Shown: positions 18,429 through 28,342, counted from the first letter of the stretch. The stretch: 64,000 bases of DNA from JBCCTX01 sp964468435 (GCA_964468435.1 CAYXVE010000025.1:1-64000), one strand, 5' to 3'. Notes: a model not told the origin generated them from the sequence alone. Numbers and translations are program-made.

Positions 18429-21400
18429 CTAATTTTCTACTTCCTGTTCCTTGACCATGATCGCATCTACTTGTTTCTCTCTTACCATCTGGTTGATTTT
18501 GGGTAGTTCTTCACGCTTGAGTTGTTCCCACTGCTGGATCTGCGCATCAATGTTTTGACTGACTTCTTTATAAAATACTTTTGCCTGATCTGTGGGAGGA
18601 TAATCTCCAATGCTGGACAGCGACCCTACATGAGCCAGTTTGTTGTTGAGCTTGATCGGAAAGTTCAATGGATCCTGGCGACTCTTGTTTTGGGTTTGGT
18701 ACAGCTCATTTTCAATCACAGTCATCTGTTTATCCAGGGCTTTACAGGCATCGACAATATCCCCCAAAGTGCTGTCATCCGCTATTCGCTTGTTCAGTTG
18801 GTTTATCTGTGATCTTACGTCGCGTATGTCAATGATAGTCTGATGGGTCTCAGACACCTTGTCCCTTACCTGCATCAGGAAGTCAAACTGAGCCTGTAAA
18901 TCTGCCAGTGTGGATTCAGACCGGGGATCTTTGAGGATTTCAAATTCCTGTTTCATGGATTCTTTTCCAACAGTTAGCCGGACCTTATAGGTACCGGGTA
19001 CTGCTTGAGGACCAGATATTCCTGCTGCCCACATAATTAGCCCATCAAAGCTTTTGGCATCTGCATAACGCATATTCCAGATGAACTGATTCATGCCTGC
19101 CTTGATTTTCAGTTGTTCCCGCTTGTCTTCTGCATGTGAAGATAAGGTTTTGATAACTTGTCCATTAGCTTCCATATATTCCAGTTTCACTTCATTGGTA
19201 TCGGGATGTTCCGCCAGATAAAAGTAGGTCATCACACCGCCAGGATGATTTTCACCTGCAGTCTTGGATTGATACCTACCGCCACCAGACATGCGATAGC
19301 TAGGCATGGGTTGATAGAGATGGTAGGATGCATCTGCGACTGTCTCATCAAGTTGATGAAGAGGAGTCAAATCATCTATGACGTAAATACTTCTACCCTG
19401 CGTAGCAACGACCAGATTGTCGTTTTTGATTATCAGATCAGTAATAGGAACGATAGGAAGATCGAGTTGGAATAGTTTCCAGTTATTTCCATCATCAAAA
19501 GAGATATACATCCCGGTTTCTGTGCCTGCATATAGCAAGCCCTCCTTCTTGGAATCAGCCCGAACAACACGGGTAAAATGTTCTTCATCAATTCCTTGAG
19601 TGATGTCGCGCCAGTTTTGTCCATAATCTGTTACATGATAAAGATAAGGCTTGAAATCGCCCAGCTTATATCGCGTTCCAGCTACATAGCAGGCACCTTT
19701 TCGGAAAGGATCAGGATCAATACTGTTGAACATCATCCATTCTGGGAGATTTTCAGGGGTTACATCTTCCCAATTGTCTCCTCCGTCCCTGCTGATATGA
19801 AAAAGTCCATCATCGGAACCCGTCCAAAGGAGATCTTCTTCATAAGGCGATTCACAGGCTGCGAATATCGTACAGTAGTATTCCACACCTGTGTTATCCT
19901 GGGTAATCGGTCCACCAGAGGATACTAGCTTAGCGGAGTCATTTCTCGTCAGGTCTGGACTGATCAGTTCCCAGCTTTGACCTTCGTCATAGGATACATG
20001 CAAATGATTGGAAGCTGTGTACAATTTATGGGGATCATGAGGGGAGAAGAAAATAGGAAAGTTCCACTGGAAGCGGTACTTCATGCCCTCTGCTCCATAT
20101 CCCATGGGATTGTCCGGCCATACATTTACAGCTCTGCGTTCGCTGGTTTTGTGATTGATCCGGGTCAGATATCCACCATAACTTCCTCCATAAACGACGT
20201 CCTCGGTTTGGGGATCAGGTGCGAGATGCGCACTTTCACCCCCTGCACTAGGTTCCCAGTCTCGCTCGCCAATAGAATAGCCATCGGTGCGGTGTCTGAT
20301 CCGGATGGTCGAGTTGTCCTGCTGTGCCGCATAGATGCGGTATGGGAAAGCATTGTCTGTTACGACTCTGTAGAACTGTGCCGTAGGCTGATTGTAATAG
20401 GTAGACCAGTTGGCTCCTCCATCGTAGGTGATCTGAGCACCTCCATCATCGCCCATGATCATTCTGGAGGGATCTTCGGGAGCGATCCAGAGATCGTGGT
20501 GATCTCCGTGAGGGGCATTGGCAGCCTCGAAGCTACGTCCCCCATCGGTAGACTTGTGATATGCTACGTTAAGTACATATACGATATCCTCATCCTGACT
20601 ATCTGCATAGATACGTGTATAATACCACGCACGCTGGCGCAGTGAACGATCTTCATGGGTTTTCTGCCAGGTTTCCCCACCATCATCTGAGCGGAATACA
20701 CCACCCTGATCAGCCTCTATGATCGCATAAATACGACTAGAATTTGCTGCGGATACTGATACACCGATGATACCCAGCGTGCCTTTGGGCAGGCCTGGCT
20801 TGCGGGAGATCTCTTCCCAGGTATCTCCACCGTCGGTGGACTTCCAAAGCCCTGATCCCTCGCCGCCACTACTTAGGCTATAGGGAGTGCGACGTATTCG
20901 CCAGGTACTGGCAAATAAGACGCGAGGATTGTTGGGGTCCATACATAAATCGACAGCTCCTGCATCTGCATTGGCAAAAAGAATTTTTTCCCATGTTTTC
21001 CCCCCATCTTTGCTGCGAAATACGCCTCTTTCTTCCGAGGATTGATAGAGGTCGCCCAAGACTGCGGCATATACCAGATCTGGGTTTTCGGGATGAATGG
21101 CGATTCTGGGAATATGGCGTGAATCTTCCAGGCCTATTTGCTTCCAGGTCTTACCTGCGTCAACACTTTTCCACATACCATAGCCATGAGATACATTACC
21201 TCGTACAGTGACCTCTCCTCCTCCTACGTAGAGGACATTATTATCACGCTGGCTTACAGCTACAGCTCCGATCGAGCCTCCGAAGAATCCGTCGGAGATA
21301 TTTTCCCAGGTGGAACCTCCATCTGTGGTGCGCCATACTCCCCCACCAGTCGCGCCCATGTAAAAGAGGGTGGGTTTACCCTGGACGCCTGTGACGGCCG

Positions 21401-21575
21401 CAGAGCGGCCGCCGCGGAAAGGTCCTACCAGCCGGTAGTGAAGGCTGTTGTACAGAGAATCGTCAAAGGTTGTTGTACTTCCTGAAGAAAGAGTAATCCG
21501 TTGTGCATGGACATCCAACAGGTTTATACCTCCCAGGAGTACAACCCCTACCAGATACAAGATATGTTTTTTCAT
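18429..21575 (-). CDS. Large secreted BNR/sortilin-type beta-propeller protein
   Basis: A 1048-residue exported protein. I chose the ATG at 21575, which gives a clean signal peptide (KKHILYLVGVVLLGG, cleavage near VHAQ). Residues ~40-700 carry many Asp-box (BNR) repeats of the S-x-D-x-G-x-T-W type, for example TTDGGSTWENIS, SVDAGKTWKQIG, SKDGGKTWEKI, STDGGDTWEEIS and SDDGGETWQKT, as in VPS10/sortilin-like propellers and exo-acting glycosidases. Residues ~720-1040 are a beta domain followed by a helical region. This family is common in marine Bacteroidota and Planctomycetes and is often labelled glycosyl hydrolase, but catalysis is unproven. A strong terminator follows. Confidence 0.85.
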   Translation of the reverse strand: MKKHILYLVGVVLLGGINLLDVHAQRITLSSGSTTTFDDSLYNSLHYRLVGPFRGGRSAAVTGVQGKPTLFYMGATGGGVWRTTDGGSTWENISDGFFGGSIGAVAVSQRDNNVLYVGGGEVTVRGNVSHGYGMWKSVDAGKTWKQIGLEDSRHIPRIAIHPENPDLVYAAVLGDLYQSSEERGVFRSKDGGKTWEKILFANADAGAVDLCMDPNNPRVLFASTWRIRRTPYSLSSGGEGSGLWKSTDGGDTWEEISRKPGLPKGTLGIIGVSVSAANSSRIYAIIEADQGGVFRSDDGGETWQKTHEDRSLRQRAWYYTRIYADSQDEDIVYVLNVAYHKSTDGGRSFEAANAPHGDHHDLWIAPEDPSRMIMGDDGGAQITYDGGANWSTYYNQPTAQFYRVVTDNAFPYRIYAAQQDNSTIRIRHRTDGYSIGERDWEPSAGGESAHLAPDPQTEDVVYGGSYGGYLTRINHKTSERRAVNVWPDNPMGYGAEGMKYRFQWNFPIFFSPHDPHKLYTASNHLHVSYDEGQSWELISPDLTRNDSAKLVSSGGPITQDNTGVEYYCTIFAACESPYEEDLLWTGSDDGLFHISRDGGDNWEDVTPENLPEWMMFNSIDPDPFRKGACYVAGTRYKLGDFKPYLYHVTDYGQNWRDITQGIDEEHFTRVVRADSKKEGLLYAGTETGMYISFDDGNNWKLFQLDLPIVPITDLIIKNDNLVVATQGRSIYVIDDLTPLHQLDETVADASYHLYQPMPSYRMSGGGRYQSKTAGENHPGGVMTYFYLAEHPDTNEVKLEYMEANGQVIKTLSSHAEDKREQLKIKAGMNQFIWNMRYADAKSFDGLIMWAAGISGPQAVPGTYKVRLTVGKESMKQEFEILKDPRSESTLADLQAQFDFLMQVRDKVSETHQTIIDIRDVRSQINQLNKRIADDSTLGDIVDACKALDKQMTVIENELYQTQNKSRQDPLNFPIKLNNKLAHVGSLSSIGDYPPTDQAKVFYKEVSQNIDAQIQQWEQLKREELPKINQMVREKQVDAIMVKEQEVEN

Positions 21576-21752
21576 TTGAAGATGGTTTTGGTTTGATATC
21601 AATAAGTATGTCTTTTCAAGATAAGGAAGCTTGCTGAGATGTCAAACTAGGACTTAGTCATAGATAAATATAGTAAAATTTGTGACAAAAACTACTTTTT
21701 ATTGCTTTTTTGATTGGAAAATGCTAACTTAAATAGAAATATATAGGCTGTT

Positions 21753-22141
21753 TTGGCAAAACGCGAGAAAACCCCTTCAAAGGATTTGATAACATTATCA
21801 AAGAGAACCTTGAAGCTGTACTGCTCCCTTTGGCAGAATTCCTGCTGGATATTCAGATTGAATCATCTCAACCGCTTACAGCAAAACTCCAAACCACCCT
21901 TCAGAGAGAGCTAGATTTCATTCGGCTGGTAGAAACGCCAAAAAGAGAACGTTTTATTTTACACCTTGAATTTCAAAGTTCAGATGAGACCCATATGCTG
22001 TATCGAATGAAAGAGTATGGGGCCATTCTCTCCAGAAAAATTTCGCATCCCTATTCGACAGTTTGTGGTATATTTAGGTAAGGGAGTATCGAAATGCAAA
22101 ATAAGTTGATGGAAGAAGAAATATTTAAGGCGAAAGACTGA
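21753..22141 (+). pseudogene. Decayed Rpn-family (PD-(D/E)XK transposase-like) nuclease
   Basis: Several frames together resemble recombination-promoting nuclease/transposase-like proteins. One frame reads PFKGFDNIIKENLEAVLLPL, then continues with LDFIRLVETPKRERFILHLEFQ (the nuclease core with its HLEFQ) and EYGAILSRK. An extra base in the A-run near 22038 shifts the frame to FRIPIRQFVVYLGKGVSK, and then the frame moves back to MQNKLMEEEIF before ending at TGA 22139-22141. The C-terminal half is missing and no standard start fits the conserved frame. It is a clear relic of a mobile, multi-copy gene family. Confidence 0.7.
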
Positions 22142-22507
22142 ATTTTCACAAACTTAAGCATCAATAGTGTATGATCTATATCATATAATGATGCTTTTAG
22201 TATTTTGTACTCTACCCAATGCTTATTCGAGTTTGTAACCTGTTTCGGCCTGCCTGAATAATATATTAATGCTATTTGTTAGCCCCTCTTTCAATAAGGT
22301 TTGGGTGAATGTCTCACCCAGGTTAATAGCTAATTAACTATTGCAACTTAACAAACATTTGGATATCTTTGATTATCCAGCATTTCAAATGCTATCGATA
22401 TCCGTATAAACGGAATAACAAGGGCTGATCGTTATAGTCCTGACATGACACGATTACCTACGAATATTTGTTGAACGCAGATATCTGTTTCACTTAGTAG
22501 CACAGCT
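22142..22507. other. Intergenic region upstream of the CHAT cluster
   Basis: 366 A/T-rich bases between the nuclease relic and the first gene of the CHAT cluster. A short inverted repeat (GGGTGA-N5-TCACCC, about 22301-22317) is present without a T-run, so it is not a convincing terminator. The promoter of the downstream operon should lie here, but no clear match to the Bacteroidota consensus was seen. Confidence 0.35.
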
Positions 22508-23104
22508 ATGAATACATCCTTCATGTCCCTATGGAAAGCTATTATTCGATTTTTTTATAAATTATTTATCCTAATTTTCGGAAAACACATGTCATCAACC
22601 AATCCTACAGACCCTGGTGTAATGGTCTATGAATTTCCTTCTACCTCTCTGACTTCAAGACAAGAGGGTAATGCACCTAAGCTAGTTGTAACCGATCTGG
22701 GCAACAACAAACTTCAATTCCAGATTGAGGGAACTCCACAAGTTACAGGTGTATATAGAAAGTTCAGTTTCAAAAATCTACGTCTGGAAACGGCGGAAGA
22801 GAAATACAGTGGTATCCTCGATGAAAGCAAGCTCAATCCCGAACACAGCGATGAACACTATCAGGGAGAAACTCCTATCCCGTATGAAAACAGACAAGCT
22901 GTTAAGGTACGTGTTGTCTGGTATCATCGATTATCAAACGACGTGGAGATTTTATCTGGTAAACTCAATGAACCAGTTATCATCAACGTTAGAGAAGAAA
23001 CGATATGTGTGAGAGGAAGGATATATATTGTGAATGCTCCCCTGGAAATAGATACAGGAGACCCTACTGGCGATGATCCGCCGACTTGGGTAAAAGGTGT
23101 ATAG
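22508..23104 (+). CDS. Unknown membrane-associated protein, first gene of the CHAT cluster
   Basis: A 198-residue protein with a basic-aromatic hydrophobic segment near the N-terminus (about 9-26, KAIIRFFYKLFILIFG), which could be a signal anchor or membrane-dipping helix. From residue 35 onward it is mostly beta-strand-like and polar, with VKVRVVWYHRL and a Gly/Asp/Pro-rich tail. It has no motif I recognise. Its stop is 17 bases before the ATG of the CHAT protease gene on the same strand, so the two are almost certainly one operon. It may be a substrate, activator or binding partner of the protease; that is inference from position only. Confidence 0.55.
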   Translation: MNTSFMSLWKAIIRFFYKLFILIFGKHMSSTNPTDPGVMVYEFPSTSLTSRQEGNAPKLVVTDLGNNKLQFQIEGTPQVTGVYRKFSFKNLRLETAEEKYSGILDESKLNPEHSDEHYQGETPIPYENRQAVKVRVVWYHRLSNDVEILSGKLNEPVIINVREETICVRGRIYIVNAPLEIDTGDPTGDDPPTWVKGV

Positions 23105-23121
23105 GTAAATTAATTAACATT

Positions 23122-26034
23122 ATGGGTTTATTGCGTGTAACAATGTTCATCACGCTACAATTGAGTATCCTTAAGGTATGCAGCTTGCCATATTCTTCTG
23201 ATACACTTATTGACAAAGGAATCAGAAAATTGAGAATAGCTCAATTTGATTCTGCGATTTACTACCTGAATGATGCTGAAAAAATATCTTTTGAAGAGAG
23301 AGATCTACTCAATTGGATCAAGGCGACCCAGATTAAAATTCAAATTTTTCAAACAAAAACACAAGAAAGAGAAAAATCATTACTACAGATTGATAAATGC
23401 CTGATGCAAGCTGATAGCTTCCCTAATCTGGATAGTTTAGCTAACTTATTTGGATGGTATTACATTCTGGCATACAGAGATTCAAAACATCTTGGATTTG
23501 TATATGAGGCTGGGAATTATCTCGAAGAAGGTAGGCTTTTCTTTGAAAGTTTATTGTCAAGACCTGGGTTGACAAGACAAAGAGATAGCTTGTACAAAAG
23601 ATGGTTATTTTTAAGTATTTATCCTGAGTTAGGTGATCTACAAATTAAACTTGGCGCATTAAATGAAGCATTGGAATTGGTGCAAAGCGGCATCAAATTA
23701 TCACTAGCGGAAAAGGTAGCTCCAGATGTTTTAGCAATTTTCTATTTAAAGGAAGGGGCTATTAATCTTTTTACAGGTAATAATTCACATGCTTTACGTG
23801 TTTTCCGGAAGGGAATGCAGCTAGATAGCCTTAGTCCCGAAATTTCGGGCTCCTTTTATCTCAACTCTGGTATGGCCTACCTGGAAATGGACAACTACCC
23901 TGAAGCCATCTCTTCTGCTCAGACTTCCTTAGATTTTTATCTTCAGACACCACAAAAAACCCGCCGCCAGCAGGGTGAATCCCATCTACAGCTTGGGCTA
24001 ATCTATCAGGAACTCGGGCAATATACCCGTTCAGTACAGTATTTTCGCCAGGCTATTCAACTGGGAAGAAGCCATTACAGCCGGTCTGAAAATCCACTGT
24101 CTGCAAAAGCTTATCGTATGCTGGGAAAATTATATGCTGATAGAGGAGAATATGTTCAGGCCATCGGATATTATCAGGAAGGACTTCAATGCGCTCTTCC
24201 GGGTTTTGTGCCATTAGATGAATATGAAATCCCACCTGATTCTCTCATTTTCAACGACATGGAACTCCTCCATACCCTTGGCGGTAAGGCAGAAGCCCTG
24301 TTACAAATAGGACGGTCTGGTGTTCAGGATTCTACTTTGCTTTTGCGGGCTTTAGAACACTACAAACTACTGGACGAACTGGAAGAAAGACTGAGATTAA
24401 GCTATAACTATGAAGCCTCCAAGCTGAGAGCAGAGGCACGAAGTCGTACTTACTACGAGCAGGCGATTGCTACTTCCAAGGCTTTGTATGATCTTACAGG
24501 TAGCAAGGCCTATCTCCATCGAGCCTTTGAGTTTGCGGAAAAAAGCAAGGCATGGGTGCTTTGGGAATCTATTAATCAGTCCCAGGCAAGGACTGTGGCA
24601 GAAATACCAGAAGAACTACGCACTCTGGAGCGGAATCTTCAACTGGAAATTGCAAACTATGAGCGCAATGTGGAAACGGAAAGCCAGAAGGACCATCCTG
24701 ACTATCATAAAATTGCCGAATGGGAAACCATCCTGAATGACAATAAAATGAAACGTCGGAGATTACTCGGACGCCTGGAGATCGATTATCCTCGTTATTA
24801 CCAACTGAAATACGATGTGCAAGTCGCCTCTATTGAAGATGTCCAGAATGGACTTAATCAGGATGAAGCATTCATCGAATATTTTTATGGAGATGAGTAT
24901 CTCTACACTTTTCTCATTACTTCTTCAAAGGTAGGTTTGTTGCAATCCACTGTAGACACCACTTTGCAGCACAATTTATCCGCACTCGAACAGGTTCTCG
25001 TATCCAAAAGCTTCGGCGAAAATATGGAGGCTAGTTGGGAACAATTTGACCATCATGCATATCAGGTTTATCAGCAAATATTGGAACCCCTGAAAGACAG
25101 TCTTAAGGAAGGAACACATCTGATCATCGTACCCGATGGAGGGATATCTCATATCCCTTTTGAAGTGCTTATAGATCAGCCATCACCGGTTCAGGGGGAA
25201 AAAAGAAACTTTTTAATTTACGATTACCCCATGAGCTATGATTTTTCCGCCACCATGCATTTCCAGCAAAAAACCGTTTTTTCTGATAAACCTGTAAAAT
25301 GCCTGGGAGTAGCACCGGATTTTACCTATGCCCAGACATACCCATTGGCACCCATTCCCAATGTAGAAGGACTTAAAAAAATTGAAAAAATTGTTGGTGG
25401 GACATTTTTGTATGAACCTCATGCGACAGAGGGAAAATTTAAGGATATGGCTGGAGAATATGGGATTTTGCATTTAGCTACACATGGTAAAATGGATACA
25501 GCACATCTCTATTCTTGGCTTGCATTTACTGAAAATGATGATCCTGAAGATGACTACTTATATGCTTATGAACTTTACGCTATGCGTTTAAAGGGTCATT
25601 TGGCAGTATTAGGGGCATGCGAGACAGGTCTGGGAAAATATCAAAAGGGCGAAGGGTTCATGAGTATGGCCAGGGCTTTTGCTTATGCAGGTTGTCCGGC
25701 ATTAGTTACCAGCCTTTGGGAAGCACAGGACATGATTACCACCAATGATATACTCCCTGAGTTTTATCTCGGTCTCAAACAGGGTTTAACCAAATCTGCA
25801 GCACTCCGCCAGGCAAAGCTCAAATATCTCAGTAAGAGTAGTGGTATGGATGTCTTTCCTTTTTTCTGGGCTGCTTTTGTGTCTACCGGAGACCAATCTC
25901 CATTAAATCTTGCTCCTCCAGAAACTTCCCATAAAGTGATTCCCTGGTATTATTCTCTGGCATTCGGCATATTTCTGATAAGTACGTTGATGTATTGGTA
26001 TGTGCGAAGTAGAAGACCCTTGAAAATGTGGTAG
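23122..26034 (+). CDS. Exported TPR-CHAT (caspase-like) protease with a C-terminal membrane anchor
   Basis: About 970 residues from the ATG at 23122; a TTG at 23086 would add 12 unlikely residues. Order: signal peptide (about 1-25), TPR repeats (about 30-400, e.g. GESHLQLGLIYQELGQYTRS and AYRMLGKLYADRGEYVQAIG), a helical coiled linker (about 430-560) and a CHAT domain (about 620-930). The catalytic dyad is His788 in LHLATHG and Cys833 in LGACETGLG, both intact. A hydrophobic helix (about 943-962) and basic tail (RSRRPLKMW) close the protein. CHAT domains are clan CD Cys peptidases related to caspases and separase. The signal plus tail place the catalytic part in the periplasm. Predicted substrates are unknown. 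Confidence 0.88.
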   Translation: MGLLRVTMFITLQLSILKVCSLPYSSDTLIDKGIRKLRIAQFDSAIYYLNDAEKISFEERDLLNWIKATQIKIQIFQTKTQEREKSLLQIDKCLMQADSFPNLDSLANLFGWYYILAYRDSKHLGFVYEAGNYLEEGRLFFESLLSRPGLTRQRDSLYKRWLFLSIYPELGDLQIKLGALNEALELVQSGIKLSLAEKVAPDVLAIFYLKEGAINLFTGNNSHALRVFRKGMQLDSLSPEISGSFYLNSGMAYLEMDNYPEAISSAQTSLDFYLQTPQKTRRQQGESHLQLGLIYQELGQYTRSVQYFRQAIQLGRSHYSRSENPLSAKAYRMLGKLYADRGEYVQAIGYYQEGLQCALPGFVPLDEYEIPPDSLIFNDMELLHTLGGKAEALLQIGRSGVQDSTLLLRALEHYKLLDELEERLRLSYNYEASKLRAEARSRTYYEQAIATSKALYDLTGSKAYLHRAFEFAEKSKAWVLWESINQSQARTVAEIPEELRTLERNLQLEIANYERNVETESQKDHPDYHKIAEWETILNDNKMKRRRLLGRLEIDYPRYYQLKYDVQVASIEDVQNGLNQDEAFIEYFYGDEYLYTFLITSSKVGLLQSTVDTTLQHNLSALEQVLVSKSFGENMEASWEQFDHHAYQVYQQILEPLKDSLKEGTHLIIVPDGGISHIPFEVLIDQPSPVQGEKRNFLIYDYPMSYDFSATMHFQQKTVFSDKPVKCLGVAPDFTYAQTYPLAPIPNVEGLKKIEKIVGGTFLYEPHATEGKFKDMAGEYGILHLATHGKMDTAHLYSWLAFTENDDPEDDYLYAYELYAMRLKGHLAVLGACETGLGKYQKGEGFMSMARAFAYAGCPALVTSLWEAQDMITTNDILPEFYLGLKQGLTKSAALRQAKLKYLSKSSGMDVFPFFWAAFVSTGDQSPLNLAPPETSHKVIPWYYSLAFGIFLISTLMYWYVRSRRPLKMW

Positions 26035-26119
26035 ATAAATCTAAAATGGACAAACCATTTCTATCATACACCATCTCAGGCTTACCCGGTCTGTCGTCAG
26101 TGCTGTGCTACCTAATCGT

Positions 26120-26580
26120 CTACTCCGCTAAAATGTGCACTCCCACCTGGAAATTCCAGGGACTTACTTCCGTACAGTTGAAATCATGTTTGATGATGTT
26201 ATTTTGTTCTGTGACACTTTCCAGATCGACATGGTCTAATTTTTCCTGTTTTCCTGTTTGCAAATAACTAGCGCGGAAGTCCAGGTCTACGTAATTTGAT
26301 ACTTGAATAAGTAAACCTAGTCCACCCCTATCCTGGACCTGGTAATCCGGGTAACGATAAACTGATCCAGCGTTCTCTCTTCGTCCCACCAACTAAACCT
26401 CTAAGTCTTGTGATATCCTCTGATACATAGAGACCCACTCCAGCGATCATATCGAGATAGGGTTTTATCAGGTAGGACTTTGGAGTGGCGATTCTTCCAG
26501 ACTGAGCATGAATGGTGAGGGGGAAGACAAAAAAGGTGAAAAATTACATGACAATAAGGGTAGAGTTTCTCATCATATGT
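26120..26580 (-). pseudogene. Broken outer-membrane beta-barrel protein gene
   Basis: On the minus strand an ATG at about 26580 (MRNSTLIVM) meets a TAA at codon 10. The same frame then continues FFTFFVFPLTIHAQSGR, the rest of a signal peptide, and LDMIAGVGLYVSEDITRLRG, typical of a barrel strand. A stop near 26330 ends this frame, but another frame picks up RGGLGLLIQVSNYVDLDFRA, SYLQTGKQE and a terminal strand NFQVGVHILAE, ending at 26120. The product would be about 150-155 residues of porin-like strands. One stop and one frameshift make it a pseudogene unless the read is wrong. It lies between the CHAT and anti-sigma genes. Confidence 0.6.
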
Positions 26581-26772
26581 CAAGATTTGTCTGGTTGTTT
26601 ATTGGATTAACCAAAACATAATAGGAATGATTCAATCTTTCCAGGAGAATTGAACAGATGTGTGTGATGACCGATCAGGAGTGTTTATGATTCATGGCAA
26701 AAAAAGAGGGAAGCCTTTGTGTTAGACTTCCCCGGTGGTTATGGAGTATTTGTGTTAAATTTGGGGATTATC

Positions 26773-27600
26773 TCAGGAGTTGATTTGTAACAACAATTCT
26801 TGTGCTTTATCAACATAGAATCTTGTCTGTCGGTCTGCTTGTGTACTGCTGGTAATATCCTGTAAAAGTTGCTTACCCTCTTGAGCTTTTTCTTGTTTGA
26901 ATAATGACAAAGCCAAATACCATTTTGCTGCGGGTACGTAGATGCTTTGCCCATGGTCGATGATCTCACGGAATTTTCTTTCTGCAGCTACTTCCTGATT
27001 GTCTTGCATGAGACATACTCCTAAAAACATCTTCAGTTTCTGATGCTTACTAAGGTCAGACTGCTGTATGAGCTGCTCGAAAAGGGGAATGGCCTGGGCA
27101 TAATTCTGCTGATTGTAGAAGGCAAATGCCTGATCTTCTACTTCGGACATCACACCCAGCGGATCTACATAATGGGTCATATAAGCTTCAGCAAGCCTGA
27201 CTTCTAGTGGTGCCTGATTATATCTGAATATCCCAATAGAGATGGTCAATAATATGACTACGGCTGCTGCTACTGAAAACCATATCCTACGCATTTTGAT
27301 TACAGGTTCGTGAGTATCATTTACATAGCTGCTGGTTTTCTTGAGTTTCACAGCCTCTAATTTGACTGATTGGGAAAAAGCGGCTTCAACCTGGTCAAGT
27401 CGCTCCCTGCTTAGAGGCTCTTGTGAAAGCGTCTCTTTGAGAGAAGTTAGCGCTTCAGCGTAGATAGGACTCTGCTGGAGAACCTTCTCTATCCTGGCTT
27501 TGTCAGAGGAGTCCAACGACTGATCGATGTAAGCTAACATCTCTTCCAGGGTCAGGTGAAGCTCATAGGTTTCAAAGTGATTAAGTTGTGTATCTTTCAT
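26773..27600 (-). CDS. Membrane anti-sigma-like protein with TPR domain
   Basis: About 275 residues, starting at the ATG at 27600, ten bases after the sigma gene stop. The N-terminal ~60 residues (LTLEEMLAYIDQSLDSSDKA) resemble the cytoplasmic sigma-binding domain of zinc-less anti-sigma factors. One transmembrane helix follows (about 108-128, IWFSVAAAVVILLTISIGIF). The C-terminal ~145 residues hold TPR units (YNQQNYAQAIPLFEQLI and PAAKWYLALSLFKQEKAQEG), predicted to be periplasmic. The role would be to hold the sigma factor at the membrane and respond to periplasmic signals or proteolysis. Direct evidence for sigma binding is absent; position and topology support it. Confidence 0.75.
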   Translation of the reverse strand: MKDTQLNHFETYELHLTLEEMLAYIDQSLDSSDKARIEKVLQQSPIYAEALTSLKETLSQEPLSRERLDQVEAAFSQSVKLEAVKLKKTSSYVNDTHEPVIKMRRIWFSVAAAVVILLTISIGIFRYNQAPLEVRLAEAYMTHYVDPLGVMSEVEDQAFAFYNQQNYAQAIPLFEQLIQQSDLSKHQKLKMFLGVCLMQDNQEVAAERKFREIIDHGQSIYVPAAKWYLALSLFKQEKAQEGKQLLQDITSSTQADRQTRFYVDKAQELLLQINS

Positions 27601-27610
27601 TCTATTAGCG

Positions 27611-28342
27611 TTAGTCTTTGAAATAATCGCCAAAGTCCTCCTGGAGGATTTTGCGGAGTTTTTTTCTGGCGCGTTCTATAGCACCGTATACTTTTTCTTT
27701 TTTGAGATGTAAGATTTGGCTATCTGGTTGGTTTTGGGACTCACTGGGATTCAGTTTGAGAACTGAAGGATCAATCAGTTCAGCGATTTCGCCAGATTTC
27801 AGGCCATTAAGCTGCATAGCTATACATGCATATTCCATCTCAGATAACCTTCCTTTTCGTTTTAGCCTCTCTAATAATACAGGCTTAAAAGGATTATCGA
27901 TGTCAAATTGCCTTTGATTTTCTTCCTCATAAACACTAGGATGATCCGTGTTGTGCTCATAATTCCTTACAGTCCTGAATTTACTGAGCTCGTCTTTATG
28001 CTTGTTTTTCACAATTGTAATCAGGAAGCTTTGAAAGCGTTGTATATCGCAGTGCTTGAGAAGTTCTACCAGTTTGATATACAGATCATGAGTGAAATCG
28101 ATGACTGCTTCTTCATTCTTAAGGTAACTAAAGCTAATAGCGACAACGGGGGTTTTGTATCGATGCAGCAAATAGCACACGATGAGCTGATTGTGATTTG
28201 TACGATATTGGTTGATCAATGCTTCATCGGATAGACCCTGCCAGTGCTTTGGGTAAATGGCTGAGTCAAAGGTATATCTGTTTCTTACAGCTTTAGGGGG
28301 GTGTTTGTCCCTTTCCGAAAGTTTCTCTGCCAGTTTGTTCAT
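27611..28342 (-). CDS. Sigma-70 family RNA polymerase sigma factor (ECF-like)
   Basis: About 243 residues from the ATG at 28342; the frame is open to 28444, but the extra residues are unlike the family. A region-2-like part (VIDFTHDLYIKLVELLKH, FQSFLITIVKNKHKDELSKF) matches the sigma-2 DNA-melting helix. A region-4-like part (RLSEMEYACIAMQLNGLKSGEIAELI, then KEKVYGAIERARKKLRKIL) matches the sigma-4 helix-turn-helix, though an unusual ~20-residue insert (SVLKLNPSESQNQPDSQ) sits inside it. It is followed at once by the membrane anti-sigma-like gene, which is the usual order of an ECF operon. It probably controls its own cluster. Confidence 0.8.
   Translation of the reverse strand: MNKLAEKLSERDKHPPKAVRNRYTFDSAIYPKHWQGLSDEALINQYRTNHNQLIVCYLLHRYKTPVVAISFSYLKNEEAVIDFTHDLYIKLVELLKHCDIQRFQSFLITIVKNKHKDELSKFRTVRNYEHNTDHPSVYEEENQRQFDIDNPFKPVLLERLKRKGRLSEMEYACIAMQLNGLKSGEIAELIDPSVLKLNPSESQNQPDSQILHLKKEKVYGAIERARKKLRKILQEDFGDYFKD

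Noticed and set aside
19977..20645. 222-codon plus-strand frame inside the large BNR gene
   Set aside because: It is a shadow of the minus-strand gene: the Asp-box repeats on the coding strand are unmistakable and the shadow has no recognisable motif.
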